A DNA stretch of 13,279 bases from SIG673 sp045658525. Lineage in GTDB: Bacteria > Bacillota > Clostridia > Oscillospirales > CAG-272. This document shows, piece after piece, positions 6,768 through 13,232 of this stretch. The notes beneath the pieces were generated by a model, which saw nothing but the letters and a program-made list of their open reading frames with translations, made no database searches and was not told where the DNA came from. The stretch's first letter is position 1, and every line of letters begins with the position of its first letter. The position numbers and the translations under genes are program-made. The stretch is from positions 1-13,279 of the forward strand of contig JAZOVD010000042.1 of assembly GCA_045658525.1 (NCBI GenBank). The letters are read 5' to 3'.

Positions 6768-8140
6768 TTGCTCTTTTCCTCCTTTGCTTCCGCTTTTGCC
6801 GCAGACGCCGCGAGCGCCGCAGCCTTTGCGCGTTTTTCTTCGTTTATCTTAGCCTTCGTCATACGGACGAACTGAACTATCGGAACGTGTCCCGGACATA
6901 CGTAAGCGCAGCAGCCGCACTCAACACAGCTCATCATACCGAACTTCTCGCACATTTCGTAGTCCGCTTTCTTAGCAAACTGCGCGAGGTACAAGGGCAT
7001 CAAGTGCATAGGACACACCGTTACACACTTTCCGCAGTGCAGACAGGCGTACGGATCCTTTACATTGGGCGCGAACTTTTCGGAAAACGCGAGTATTCCG
7101 TTAGTTCCCTTGGTAACGGGGGCGTTTACGTCCCACTGAGCGACACCCATCATAGGGCCGCCCATAATTATCTTGGCGGGCTTGCTCTTAAAGCCTCCGC
7201 AGAAGCTCACAAGCTCGGACATAGGTGTTCCGAGGGGAGCGAGTATGTTCTTCGGGGTATTTACCGCATCACCCGTTACGGTAACGACTCTTTCTATAAG
7301 AGGCATACCCTCATCTACCGCGCGGTAGATGTTATAGCAGGTCTCAACGTTAAATATAACACAGCCAACGTCCGCGGGAAGCTTGCCCGCTTTCAGCTCC
7401 TGACCCGTAAGAGCATAGATAAGCTGTCTCTCGTCGCCCTGAGGATACTTGGTCTTCATTACCTTTATTTCTATCGAGGTATCGTCGCCAAGCTCCTTTT
7501 TGAGCGTTTCGACCGCGTCCATCTTGTTGTTTTCGACCGCTATCATACCCGTTTCAAGACCGAAAACTCTCATAAGGAGTTTAAGTCCGAGTATTATCTT
7601 CTTGGGATTTTCGAGAACAAGACGGTGGTCAGCCGTTACGAACGGCTCACACTCCGCGCAGTTTATGATGATCCTGTTTACCTTGCCGAGCGCGGAAGCG
7701 ATCTTTGCGTATGTAGGGAAGGTCGCGCCTCCCATTCCTGATATACCGGCAAGTCTGACAGCCTCCATACACTGATCGGGAGTTATGTTATCAAGATCGA
7801 GCTGTCCCGGCTTTATCTCGGGGAACAGCCTCTCCTCGCCGTCGTTTTCAATAACTATCCTGCGTACCTTTCTTCCAGCGGGAGTCCAGACCTCGTCGAT
7901 AGCAGTTACCTTTCCCGAAACAGTAGCGTGAACGGGACAACCAAGTCCCTGCTCTACAACTCCTATTATCTGACCCTTGTCAACTACGTCTCCTACGTTT
8001 ACTGTGGGAGAACAGGGCGCACCGATATGCTGGGAAAGCGGAACGGTCACCTTTTTCGGTGACGGCAATTTTTGTATGGCCTCGGACGCGGTATATTTAT
8101 AGTCGTTGATGTGCATACCGCCTCTGAATGTATATGCCAA
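6764..8140 (-). CDS. rnfC: Rnf complex subunit RnfC (NADH-side iron-sulfur flavoprotein)
   Basis: RnfC is the peripheral subunit where NAD+ is reduced. At 458 residues it is the short form typical of Clostridia, without the long proteobacterial repeat tail. It starts TFRGGMH, followed by a biotinyl-lipoyl-like fold (about 35-85). GISGMGGATFPTY (132-144) and NCAECEPFVTADH (160-172) mark the flavin/NADH domain. Two cluster motifs, CLHCGKCVTVCP (about 367-378) and CVECGCCAYVCP (about 405-416), are followed by an Ala/Lys/Glu-rich tail of about 30 residues. The start is TTG at 8138-8140: it matches the family's N-terminus and has AAAGGAG 9 bases upstream. The first in-frame ATG, eight codons later, would cut the conserved TFRGG segment. 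It is the first gene of the operon. Confidence 0.95.
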   Translation of the reverse strand: MAYTFRGGMHINDYKYTASEAIQKLPSPKKVTVPLSQHIGAPCSPTVNVGDVVDKGQIIGVVEQGLGCPVHATVSGKVTAIDEVWTPAGRKVRRIVIENDGEERLFPEIKPGQLDLDNITPDQCMEAVRLAGISGMGGATFPTYAKIASALGKVNRIIINCAECEPFVTADHRLVLENPKKIILGLKLLMRVFGLETGMIAVENNKMDAVETLKKELGDDTSIEIKVMKTKYPQGDERQLIYALTGQELKAGKLPADVGCVIFNVETCYNIYRAVDEGMPLIERVVTVTGDAVNTPKNILAPLGTPMSELVSFCGGFKSKPAKIIMGGPMMGVAQWDVNAPVTKGTNGILAFSEKFAPNVKDPYACLHCGKCVTVCPMHLMPLYLAQFAKKADYEMCEKFGMMSCVECGCCAYVCPGHVPIVQFVRMTKAKINEEKRAKAAALAASAAKAEAKEEKSK

Positions 8141-8185
8141 GCCTCTCAGCTCCTTTCAAATTTTGATAATTATATGTTTTATTTA

Positions 8186-8214
8186 ATTATATTATAACTT
8201 TAAACAAAAATCAA
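8186..8214 (-). promoter_or_regulatory. Promoter of the rnf-thiN-mrnC operon
   Basis: Minus strand: -35 TTGATT (8209-8214), 17-base spacer, -10 TATAAT (8186-8191). A second TATAAT overlaps at 8191-8196 but would be only 12 bases from the -35. The predicted leader is about 40 bases, too short for a riboswitch. The surrounding 8161-8330 is very AT-rich. Confidence 0.7.
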
Positions 8215-8399
8215 TGCTTTTCAGTTTAAAATTTATTATCCCCCGTCCACAATTATTGATAATATTGTAATATTTTGCGCAGTATAAATTATTTTGTATT
8301 AATTTTTAATAATATATATGTACTTCGCAAAAACTCACTCTCAACAATGTGCCTTAAATATATTAACAATTATATTCGCTGTAAAAATCAAAAATGGCA

Positions 8400-8430
8400 T
8401 TGATAACATTTTATCAACACCATCTTTAAT
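8400..8430 (+). promoter_or_regulatory. Weak promoter candidate for the structured RNA
   Basis: Plus strand: TTGATA (8400-8405) and TTTAAT (8425-8430), 19 bases apart. The start point would fall near 8437, just before the folded element. The spacing is longer than ideal, so this is tentative. In the remaining AT-rich stretch 8215-8399 I see no gene. Confidence 0.35.
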
Positions 8431-8438
8431 TCAAATAA

Positions 8439-8632
8439 AGTCCCACCGTGCCGTGTATGAGCTTAATGAAAACCCTGCTCTCGCAAGGCGGTGTCCTGCC
8501 GCAGACTTCGGGCTACCAGCGTCCCGTGTTCCCGTGACGTAAGCAGGGGAAACGGGGAGGTCTGCTCACCTGTCCCCGGACTCGGACTCCATATATCTGT
8601 TGTAGGTTCCACTTAAAATTCATATCACGCAC
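8439..8632 (+). ncRNA. Highly structured noncoding RNA with pseudoknot (raiA-motif-like, family tentative)
   Basis: A GC-rich, non-coding stretch in an AT-rich gap folds compactly. The closing stem P1 pairs 8448-8460 with 8620-8632 (GTGC, GTG and TATGA against TCATA, CAC and GCAC, with single-base bulges). Hairpin P2 is GGCGG (8487-8491), loop TGTC, CTGCC. P3 is a 9-bp stem, 8501-8509 with 8557-8565. P4 stacks next to it, with CCCGT and TTCCC (8523-8533, one bulged G) against GGGAA and ACGGG (8547-8556). A 13-base bulge (8510-8522) separates the 5' arms of P3 and P4. The P4 loop bases AGCAG (8542-8546) match CTGCT (8475-8479), giving a likely pseudoknot. Wobble pairs in P2 and P3 favour the plus strand. 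This is more elaborate than the rod of 6S RNA and lacks tmRNA, SRP and RNase P landmarks. Size and context fit the raiA-motif RNA of Clostridia, but I assign that from general resemblance only. Confidence 0.6.
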
Positions 8633-8633
8633 A

Positions 8634-8701
8634 CCGCAGGATACCTTTCGGCATCTACGGTCTTAGTATGACCGAAACAGATAAGGTTATACCTTTTATC
8701 T
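8634..8701. other. Hairpin cluster between the structured RNA and the DUF1292 stop
   Basis: Three hairpins are packed here. The first spans 8634-8660, with GATACC/GGCATC at its core. The second, CGGTC (8658-8662) with GACCG (8670-8674), overlaps the first and so competes with it. The third is AGATAAGGT (8679-8687) with ACC and TTATCT (8691-8693, 8696-8701), two bases bulged, running into the DUF1292 stop codon. On the minus strand the first hairpin gains two G·U pairs and a GAAA tetraloop. They may be the 3' part of the plus-strand RNA, or the end of the DUF1292 transcript. No long T-tract is present. Confidence 0.45.
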
Positions 8702-8992
8702 ATCGTAATCCTCTTCGCCAAGAAGCATATCGTCAAAGATGTCCGCTATCTTCTCGAACTCATCGTCATCGTCGATAGTTTCGAGCATATCCTCGCCGTT
8801 TTCGTCCTGTACGACTTTAAGAATAACGTACTCGTCCGCGTTTTCCTCAACGGGAGTCATCGCCATATAGGTATTACCATCGACCTCGGTCGTTCCTATA
8901 AGCTCGAATTGGCTTTCCTTTCCGTCCTCGTCCGTGAGGGTGAATATTTCAGCCTCGAATTCCTCTTCGAGGAGATTTTTTTCGTTTGCCAT
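8696..8992 (-). CDS. DUF1292 family protein (YrzB-like)
   Basis: This small, strongly acidic protein of 98 residues has no membrane segment and no cysteine. The core IFTLTDEDGKESQFELIGTTEVDGNTYMAM (given as a region, about residues 16-45) and the following segment EYVILKVVQDENGED match the DUF1292 pattern of Firmicutes: a beta-rich domain beginning 'LTDEDG', then 'YMAMTPVE'. The biochemical role of the family is unknown to me. In many Firmicutes it sits near ruvX/yrrK and alaS, but here it stands alone between the structured RNA and a repeat unit. The start ATG at 8990-8992 has AAAGGA about 13 bases upstream, rather far. It has its own promoter. Confidence 0.85.
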   Translation of the reverse strand: MANEKNLLEEEFEAEIFTLTDEDGKESQFELIGTTEVDGNTYMAMTPVEENADEYVILKVVQDENGEDMLETIDDDDEFEKIADIFDDMLLGEEDYDR

Positions 8993-9026
8993 AGTATTTT
9001 ACCGTTCCTTTCTCGGTTATGTATAT

Positions 9027-9055
9027 ATTCTATACCATTTTTGCGTTTTTGTCAA
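9027..9055 (-). promoter_or_regulatory. Promoter of the DUF1292 gene
   Basis: Minus strand: consensus -35 TTGACA (9050-9055), 17-base spacer, -10 TAGAAT (9027-9032). The leader is about 30 bases. Confidence 0.7.
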
Positions 9056-9074
9056 GCCTACTTTTTTGAAACCG

Positions 9075-9439
9075 TACTTTTCTTGAAAGAAAAGTAGGCA
9101 AAAGAACTTCTCTATGGGGACCATTGTGTAATTTTTAATGTCGTATCATAGAGTGTTGGTGTTTTTTATCTTCATTTCTTTTTCCTTCTTTGTAAAGAAA
9201 GAAAAAGAAACGAAGCAAAGAAAAAGAAAGAAACTTACAGTTGAGCTCTTGTTTCCACCTTGGACGGTTTTCACTTCCGAGGGGTTCACATAGAGATATG
9301 GTTTTGCGTAAATTTTGGCGTTTATGGGTTATTTTTCTTTCCTTTTGCGAAGCAAATAAACAAATATTTCTCTCACACGCTATCGTATCACGGTGGCGTG
9401 TGAGAGAAGTTCTTTGCTTCTTTCTTTTCAAGAAAGAAG
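9075..9439. repeat. Composite inverted-repeat unit, copy 2 (between divergent genes)
   Basis: Left arm: outer hairpin 9075-9096 (TACTTTTC with GAAAAGTA), box CAAAAGAACTT, decayed central hairpin CTCTATG (9110-9116) with CATAGAG (9147-9153), enlarged inner hairpin TTTCTTTTTC (9175-9184) with GAAAAAGAAA (9201-9210), plus an additional box-like GAAGCAAAGAA. Right arm, reversed: inner hairpin TTTGC, loop GAA, GCAAA (9344-9356), central 13-bp stem 9368-9380 with 9396-9408 extendable by wobble pairs, reversed box, outer hairpin 9417-9439. The spacer (9211-9343) is longer than in the other units and has no convincing gene; short frames here overlap the repeats. This covers most of the gap from 8993 to 9574. 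Confidence 0.75.
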
Positions 9440-9458
9440 AAAAAATCCCAAAATCCTA

Positions 9459-9487
9459 TTGCAAAACGGTGAGGTTTATGATACAAT
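9459..9487 (+). promoter_or_regulatory. Promoter of the cysE-cysS-glyA operon
   Basis: -35 TTGCAA (9459-9464), 17-base spacer, -10 TACAAT (9482-9487). It starts 20 bases past the repeat unit. The predicted leader is about 80 bases. Confidence 0.6.
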
Positions 9488-9497
9488 TATATGTAAC

Positions 9498-9546
9498 GCG
9501 CCGAAAAGACGTGCATAAACTGATAAGGTAGAGCAAAATTCGGCGT
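9498..9546 (+). promoter_or_regulatory. Leader stem in the cysE mRNA
   Basis: GCGCCGAA (9498-9505) pairs with TTCGGCGT (9539-9546), 8 bp including one terminal G·U, enclosing 33 bases. The stem ends 14 bases before the AGGAGG ribosome binding site (9561-9566). It is too small for a T-box, and I found neither a T-box AGGGTGG motif nor an S-box pattern. It may simply stabilise the 5' end. Confidence 0.35.
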
Positions 9547-9574
9547 AAATGACGCATTGAAGGAGGCATCGCTT

Positions 9575-10318
9575 ATGGCAAAACAAAACAAATCAAAGCT
9601 TGATAGGATCATGGAGTCAGCGCGATGCTGTCTCGATGAGTTAAAAGAGGACGTTCAAGTAATAAAGGACCGTGACCCTGCGGCTAAAAGTACCGTTGAG
9701 GTAATGCTGACGTATTCGGGACTTCACGCGGTTCTTGCTTACCGCATCGCCCACAAGCTGTACAAAAGAAACCATTTCCTCGCCGCGAGAATGATAAGCC
9801 AATCCGCTCGCTTCGTTACGGGCATCGAGATACACCCCGGAGCAACGATCGGTAAAGGTCTGTTTATCGACCACGGAAGCGGAGTCGTTATCGGAGAGAC
9901 CGCGGAGCTGGGCGACAACTGTACGCTCTATCAGGGCGTCACTCTCGGCGGTACGGGTAAGGATACAGGAAAACGTCACCCGACGCTCGGAAACAACGTT
10001 CTTGTCGGCGCGGGAGCAAAGGTTCTCGGACCGTTCACGATAGGAGACAATTCCAAAATAGCCGCGAACGCGGTAGTATTAAAGGAAGTTCCACCCGACA
10101 GCACGGCGGTAGGTATCCCCGCAAAGGTAGTTAAACGCGGAAGCGACAGAGTTCCCCAGCAGGATCTCGACCAGATACACATTCCCGACCCCGTAGCTCA
10201 GGAGATACGGCGTTTGGAAGAAAAAATAAAGCGACTTGAAGACGTGCTCGAAGCAAATACCAAAAACGCAGCACAAGACGAAACGAAAGGCACGGATAAT
10301 ACAAATGAAAGTTTTTAA
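9575..10318 (+). CDS. cysE: Serine O-acetyltransferase
   Basis: This enzyme makes O-acetylserine from serine and acetyl-CoA, the first step of cysteine synthesis. The 247 residues comprise an N-terminal helical region (to about residue 80), then a left-handed beta-helix of hexapeptide repeats from GIEIHPGATIGKG through IAANAVV. DHGSGVVIGE (about 99-108) supplies the catalytic-type His100, and GKRHPTLGN (132-140) supplies His135. A charged tail after about residue 195, with a short coiled-coil-like stretch (RRLEEKIKRLEDVLEA), is less conserved. I chose ATG 9575 because AGGAGG lies 8 bases upstream; the TTG six codons earlier at 9557 precedes that ribosome binding site. The gene end overlaps cysS by 14 bases. 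Confidence 0.94.
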   Translation: MAKQNKSKLDRIMESARCCLDELKEDVQVIKDRDPAAKSTVEVMLTYSGLHAVLAYRIAHKLYKRNHFLAARMISQSARFVTGIEIHPGATIGKGLFIDHGSGVVIGETAELGDNCTLYQGVTLGGTGKDTGKRHPTLGNNVLVGAGAKVLGPFTIGDNSKIAANAVVLKEVPPDSTAVGIPAKVVKRGSDRVPQQDLDQIHIPDPVAQEIRRLEEKIKRLEDVLEANTKNAAQDETKGTDNTNESF

Positions 10319-11702
10319 TACAGAGACCAGAATCAAAGAGGAGCTTATACCCGTAGAGGAAGGCAAGATAAAAATGTACGCCTGCGGACCTACGGTATAT
10401 AACTACTTCCACATAGGAAACGCGAGATGCTTCGTGGTATTTGATATGCTCCGCAGATACCTCCGTTACAGAGGGTTCGACGTTACGTTCGTTCAGAACT
10501 TCACGGACATAGACGACAAAATGATAAAAAAGGCTAACGAGGAGGGCACTACCGTTAAAGAGGTAGCCACCCGTTACATCGAGGAGTATTTCAAGGACGC
10601 AAAGGGACTTGGAATCGAACCCGCAACCTTCCATCCGCACGCGACTGACAATATCGACGGCATAATCGAAATAATCCAGACGCTTATCGACAAGGGTCAC
10701 GCGTACAAGACAGAGGACGGAGTTTATTTCCGCACGAGAAGCTTCCGCGACTACGGTAAGCTTTCCCACATGAACAAGGACGATCTTGAATCGGGCGCGA
10801 GAATAGAGGTTGACGACGGAAAGGAAGACCCGCTCGACTTTGCTCTCTGGAAAGCAAAGAAACCGGGTGAGCCGTTCTGGGCTTCGCCGTTCGGCGAAGG
10901 ACGCCCCGGCTGGCACATAGAGTGCAGCGCAATGAGCCGCCGTTATCTCGGTGACACCATCGACATTCACTGCGGCGGTCAGGACCTTACCTTCCCCCAC
11001 CACGAAAACGAGATAGCTCAGTCGGAATGCTGCTCGGGTAAGCAGTTCGTTAAATATTGGATGCACAACGGTTATATAAACGTTGACAATCAGAAGATGT
11101 CCAAATCTCTCGGAAACTTCTTCACGGTACGTGACGCGGCGGCGAAGTTCGGTTATCTGCCGATAAGATTCTTCCTGCTCAGCGCGCACTACCGCACCCC
11201 CGTCAACTTCTCAGCGGAAACGCTCGCCGCGGCAAAAAGCGCGCTCGAACGTATCTTCAACGCCCGCGAGAGCCTTGAATTCTACGCTAAGAACGCACCC
11301 GCAGGCGCGATTTCCGAGGACATAACGAAAAAGCTCGCCGCCCACAAGGAGAAATTCATAACCGTAATGGACGACGACCTCAACACCGCTGACGGAACCG
11401 CGGTCATATTCGAGCTTATAAGCGACGTGTTCGCTTGGATAAAGGAAGAAGTCTCCGCGGACAGCGCAAAGGCGGCACTCGACCTTATGGACGAGCTTTG
11501 CGGACTTATGGGTTACGTCAAGGAAAAGGCAGAGGGCGCAGACGACCTCGAAGCCTACGTTCTTGAACAGATAGAGCTTCGCACAGCGGCTAAGAAAGCT
11601 AAGAACTACGCCGAGGCTGACCGCATCCGCGCGGAGCTTCTTGAAAAGGGAGTCGTTCTCACCGACACTCCTCAGGGTACTAAGTACACCATAAACGGTT
11701 AA
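10305..11702 (+). CDS. cysS: Cysteinyl-tRNA synthetase
   Basis: This is a class I synthetase that charges tRNA-Cys, and its 465 residues are normal for the family. The HIGH-type motif is HIGN (36-39) within YACGPTVYNYFHIGN (as separate parts: YACGPTVYN and FHIGN). The KMSKS motif is intact at 264-268. The zinc ligands expected from E. coli CysRS are present: Cys27, Cys207 (HIECSAMS), His232 and Glu236 (PHHENEIAQSE). A C-terminal DALR-type helical and anticodon-binding region ends in LTDTPQGTKY. The start at 10305 gives the standard MKVFNTETR N-terminus; the frame opens 23 codons earlier, inside cysE, without family similarity. Only AAAGG 14 bases upstream resembles a ribosome binding site, so translation is probably coupled to cysE. 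Confidence 0.96.
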   Translation: MKVFNTETRIKEELIPVEEGKIKMYACGPTVYNYFHIGNARCFVVFDMLRRYLRYRGFDVTFVQNFTDIDDKMIKKANEEGTTVKEVATRYIEEYFKDAKGLGIEPATFHPHATDNIDGIIEIIQTLIDKGHAYKTEDGVYFRTRSFRDYGKLSHMNKDDLESGARIEVDDGKEDPLDFALWKAKKPGEPFWASPFGEGRPGWHIECSAMSRRYLGDTIDIHCGGQDLTFPHHENEIAQSECCSGKQFVKYWMHNGYINVDNQKMSKSLGNFFTVRDAAAKFGYLPIRFFLLSAHYRTPVNFSAETLAAAKSALERIFNARESLEFYAKNAPAGAISEDITKKLAAHKEKFITVMDDDLNTADGTAVIFELISDVFAWIKEEVSADSAKAALDLMDELCGLMGYVKEKAEGADDLEAYVLEQIELRTAAKKAKNYAEADRIRAELLEKGVVLTDTPQGTKYTING

Positions 11703-11738
11703 TAATTAAAGGAATATAAAACAAAGGAGAACACAAAA

Positions 11739-12986
11739 ATGGTAAAGGAAAACATGGATTTTCTTGCTAGCTTCGACCCCGAGCTTGGAGAGGCGGTAAA
11801 GGCTGAATGCTCACGTCAGCAGAGAGGAATAGAGCTTATCGCTTCCGAGAACTTCGTTTCTCCCGCGGTAATGGCGGCTGTCGGCTCGGTACTTACAAAT
11901 AAATACGCTGAGGGCTATCCCGGAAAGCGTTATTACGGCGGATGCGAGTGCGTTGACGTAGTTGAGACTCTCGCTATCGAGCGCGCAAAGAAGCTTTTCG
12001 GAGCGCAGTTCGCAAACGTTCAGCCTCACAGCGGAGCGCAGGCAAACACCGCGGTATATTTCGCGCTTCTTAACCCCGGCGACACAGTTATGGGAATGAG
12101 CCTCGCTCACGGCGGACACCTCACCCACGGCTCTCCCGTCAATATTTCGGGTAAGTACTTCAACTTCGTATCCTACGGCGTAACTGACGACTCCAACGTC
12201 ATCGACTACGATCAGGTAGAAAAGTGCGCCAAGGAATGTCAGCCCAAGCTTATCGTTGCGGGTGCTTCCGCGTATCCGAGAACGATAGACTTCAAGCGTC
12301 TTGCCGAGATAGCTCATTCCGTGGGAGCGTACCTTATGGTAGATATGGCTCACATAGCGGGTCTCGTAGCGGCAGGACTTCATCCCTCGCCCGTTCCGTA
12401 CGCTGACATAGTTACCACCACGACCCACAAGACCCTCCGCGGTCCGAGAGGCGGTATGATCCTCACCAACGACGAGGAGCTTGCCAAGCTTATGAACAAG
12501 GCTATCTTCCCCGGAACTCAGGGCGGTCCTCTTATGCACGTTATCGCGGGCAAGGCGGTATGCTTCGGAGAAGCTCTCAAACCCGAGTTCAAGGCGTATC
12601 AGACCCAGATAGTCAAGAACGCTTCCACGCTTGCTGATACGCTCCTTTCCGAGGGCTTCGATCTCGTTTCGGGCGGTACGGATAACCACCTTATGCTCGT
12701 TGACCTCCGCAAGGTAGGTATCACGGGTAAGGCTCTTGAAAAGCAGCTCGACGAGGTCTATATCACCGTAAACAAGAACGCTATCCCCAACGACCCTGAA
12801 AAGCCGTTCGTAACCAGCGGTATAAGAGTTGGAACGCCTGCGGCGACCTCTCGCGGCTTCGTTGAGGAGGATATGGTCAAGATAGGTAAGCTCATAAAGC
12901 TCGCGGCAACCGAGTTTGAGACCAAGGCTGACTACATCAGAGAACAGGTCACCGAACTCGTAAAGCAGCATCCACTTTATTTCTGA
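11739..12986 (+). CDS. glyA: Serine hydroxymethyltransferase
   Basis: This PLP enzyme interconverts serine and glycine with tetrahydrofolate, feeding one-carbon units. The 415 residues are full length. Landmarks are IELIASENFVSP (31-42), NKYAEGYPGKRYYGG (54-68), QPHSGAQANTAVY (95-107), VDMAHIAGLVAAG (201-213) and the PLP lysine Lys231 in TTTTHKTLRGPRGG (227-240). The ATG has AAAGGAG about 9 bases upstream. It follows cysS after 36 bases with no terminator, so the three genes are likely one transcript. The pathway link is that serine is the shared substrate of CysE and GlyA. A repeat unit begins 8 bases after the stop. Confidence 0.97.
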   Translation: MVKENMDFLASFDPELGEAVKAECSRQQRGIELIASENFVSPAVMAAVGSVLTNKYAEGYPGKRYYGGCECVDVVETLAIERAKKLFGAQFANVQPHSGAQANTAVYFALLNPGDTVMGMSLAHGGHLTHGSPVNISGKYFNFVSYGVTDDSNVIDYDQVEKCAKECQPKLIVAGASAYPRTIDFKRLAEIAHSVGAYLMVDMAHIAGLVAAGLHPSPVPYADIVTTTTHKTLRGPRGGMILTNDEELAKLMNKAIFPGTQGGPLMHVIAGKAVCFGEALKPEFKAYQTQIVKNASTLADTLLSEGFDLVSGGTDNHLMLVDLRKVGITGKALEKQLDEVYITVNKNAIPNDPEKPFVTSGIRVGTPAATSRGFVEEDMVKIGKLIKLAATEFETKADYIREQVTELVKQHPLYF

Positions 12987-13021
12987 GTTTTCTCTACTTT
13001 CTTGAAAGAAAGTAGCAAAGA

Positions 13022-13079
13022 ACTTCCCTCACACGCCCCACTTATTTGTAGGGTGTGTGAGGGAAGTATTTTTATTTTC
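13022..13079 (+). terminator. Putative intrinsic terminator of cysE-cysS-glyA
   Basis: A 17-bp stem (ACTTCCCTCACACGCCC and its partner) with a 12-base loop is followed directly by ATTTTTATTTTC. It starts 35 bases past the glyA stop. It is also the central hairpin of the left arm of repeat unit 3. Confidence 0.7.
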
Positions 13080-13180
13080 TTAAAGAAAATGTGGGAAATC
13101 AGAAAATTTCGTATCTGTTTTGCGGTGGCACGTGTTATACGGTATTTGTATAGATCTATCATTCTTTTTTCGAAGAAAAA

Positions 13181-13232
13181 CAAAAATTTCCTTTTAAAAA
13201 ACGCACCCATAACACGGGTGCGTTTTTTAAAA
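13181..13232 (-). terminator. Putative intrinsic terminator for a minus-strand gene beyond the window
   Basis: Read on the minus strand, the perfect 17-bp stem with loop GTGTTAT is followed by GGAAATTTTTGTTTTTC. The gene it would end lies right of the window and is not visible. Confidence 0.5.

Noticed and set aside
5439..7741. Long plus-strand frames opposite rnfG/rnfD and rnfC (284-327 codons)
   Set aside because: Shadows of the Rnf genes; Arg/Tyr/His-rich translations with no recognisable domain.
8141..8200. TPP or FMN riboswitch before the rnf operon (it contains thiN and flavoprotein genes)
   Set aside because: The leader is only about 40 AT-rich bases, with no conserved riboswitch boxes.
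8318..8542. Plus-strand frame of 74 codons overlapping the structured RNA
   Set aside because: It runs from AT-rich intergenic sequence into the folded RNA, has no ribosome binding site, and the RNA structure explains the second half better.
8439..8632. 6S RNA, SRP RNA, tmRNA or RNase P RNA for the folded element
   Set aside because: It has a side hairpin and pseudoknot unlike the 6S rod, no SRP GGTCAGGTCCGGAAGGAAGC core, no tmRNA CCA end or tag frame, and no RNase P GAGGAAAGTC motif. 6S remains a weak alternative.
9135..9531. Two overlapping frames of 96-98 codons on opposite strands
   Set aside because: They are made of repeat unit 2 sequence and its spacer; composition is Lys/Phe/Arg-rich from A- and T-runs, with no start signals.
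10131..12971. Long minus-strand frames opposite cysS (352 codons) and glyA (386 codons)
   Set aside because: They are antisense shadows of strongly conserved enzymes in GC-rich codons, with no start signals or family motifs. Long antisense frames are expected from such codon use.
12977..13210. Minus-strand frame of 77 codons after glyA
   Set aside because: It spans repeat unit 3 and overlaps the glyA end; it is repeat-derived.
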